Of a stretch of 15,610 bases of DNA, positions 15,201 through 15,610 are shown piece by piece. The DNA is from Beroe ovata. Taxonomy: Eukaryota > Ctenophora > Nuda > Beroida > Beroidae. The stretch covers positions 21,302-36,911 of the forward strand of contig CAMPET010000379.1 of assembly GCA_946803715.1 (NCBI GenBank), given 5' to 3'. Numbering within the stretch: the first letter of the stretch is position 1; each line of letters opens with the position of its first letter. The notes beneath the pieces are model-generated. The model was not told the origin of the DNA, did no database searches, and saw nothing but the letters and a program-made list of their open reading frames with translations. A program made the translations under genes and the position numbers.

Positions 15201-15610
15201 CCAAATCCTCCTGGGAACGGGGCGTCGTGAAGATAGACCCTGAAACTGCACAGGTACTACTTCAAGTTGCATAAATTTCTGACTCTATATTCGTATCTAA
15301 ATAATAAATAATGAGTTACTGTTATTCAAAACCATTTCCGTTAAACCTCTTTGCTAAAACAACTTTAAGTTTTTACCCCATATTATAATGTACCTATCCA
15401 TGGGTAACATTTAACACCACTCCGTTACATTAAGATCCATTCACTTCATCTATTGGAGCGGGATTTTAACCTCAGAACACTGGCTCTTTGCCCCATCTCC
15501 CTTCCCTGCAATAGTTTCCGGTGTTAGCTCACTTCTCATTACTCGCACACACACACACACACAGACACAGACACAGACACACAGACACACACACACACAC
15601 ACACTCTCTC
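15201..15610 (+). pseudogene. Partial second copy of exon P end and 3' flank
   Basis: Matches 14507-14916 at an offset of 694 (one small indel), with about nineteen substitutions. It starts inside exon P at CCAAATCCTCC directly after the N and has no acceptor or upstream half. Within its 74 coding bases there are three changes (ATT/ATA, GAG/GAA, CTC/CTT), all silent, and the stop and AATAAA are kept. It may be an allelic copy misplaced by the assembler rather than a true pseudogene. Confidence 0.8.

Noticed and set aside
1-15610. CRISPR array or prokaryotic operon
   Set aside because: The tandem repeats have no unique spacers of even length, and the coding signal is split by spliceosomal introns.

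Overview
The window looks like a piece of animal nuclear DNA. It has no compact bacterial gene layout. Long AT-leaning stretches rich in (CA)n/(GT)n microsatellites and minisatellites separate short open segments that end in GT...AG splice signals. The organism cannot be named from the sequence. Intron sizes of about 0.2-2.6 kb, retained CpG dinucleotides and abundant CA repeats fit a marine invertebrate, which is inference only.

One gene explains all the coding signal. On the + strand I can chain fifteen exons from 1163 to 14580, plus one weaker exon at 857-950. The intron phases agree at every junction, and there is one unbroken frame of 695 codons (exons A to P, stop TAA at 14578-14580). 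An AATAAA follows 29 bases later. The true 5' end lies to the left of the window. By eye, exons B-E (3922-7817) resemble a Ras exchanger motif (REM, RasGEF_N). Exons H-L (9311-12192) resemble the F2 and F3 lobes of a FERM domain, closest in feel to MyTH4-FERM myosin tails. Exons M-P encode a Ser/Arg/Pro-rich basic tail with kinase-site and SH3-ligand look-alikes. No CDC25 catalytic domain follows the REM-like part. I do not recognise a named gene with this architecture.

Layout: 1-1162 upstream flank or intron with a 20-bp-scale minisatellite; 1163-1312 exon A; a 2.6 kb intron with E-box palindromes, GTGGTGTCA repeats and two assembly gaps; exons B, C and D separated by introns of about 1.3 kb; a GTCGTCTGAG minisatellite directly after exon D; exons E and G; exons H-L, the FERM-like core, with a long GTGGTGTCA array before exon I and a triplicated splice acceptor before exon J; exons M-P, the tail; then a partial second copy of the last exon and 3' flank (15201-15610) beyond a gap N.

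No RNA genes, CRISPR arrays or intact transposons were seen. No coding region on the - strand could be supported; its open frames are translations of CA repeats or minisatellites.
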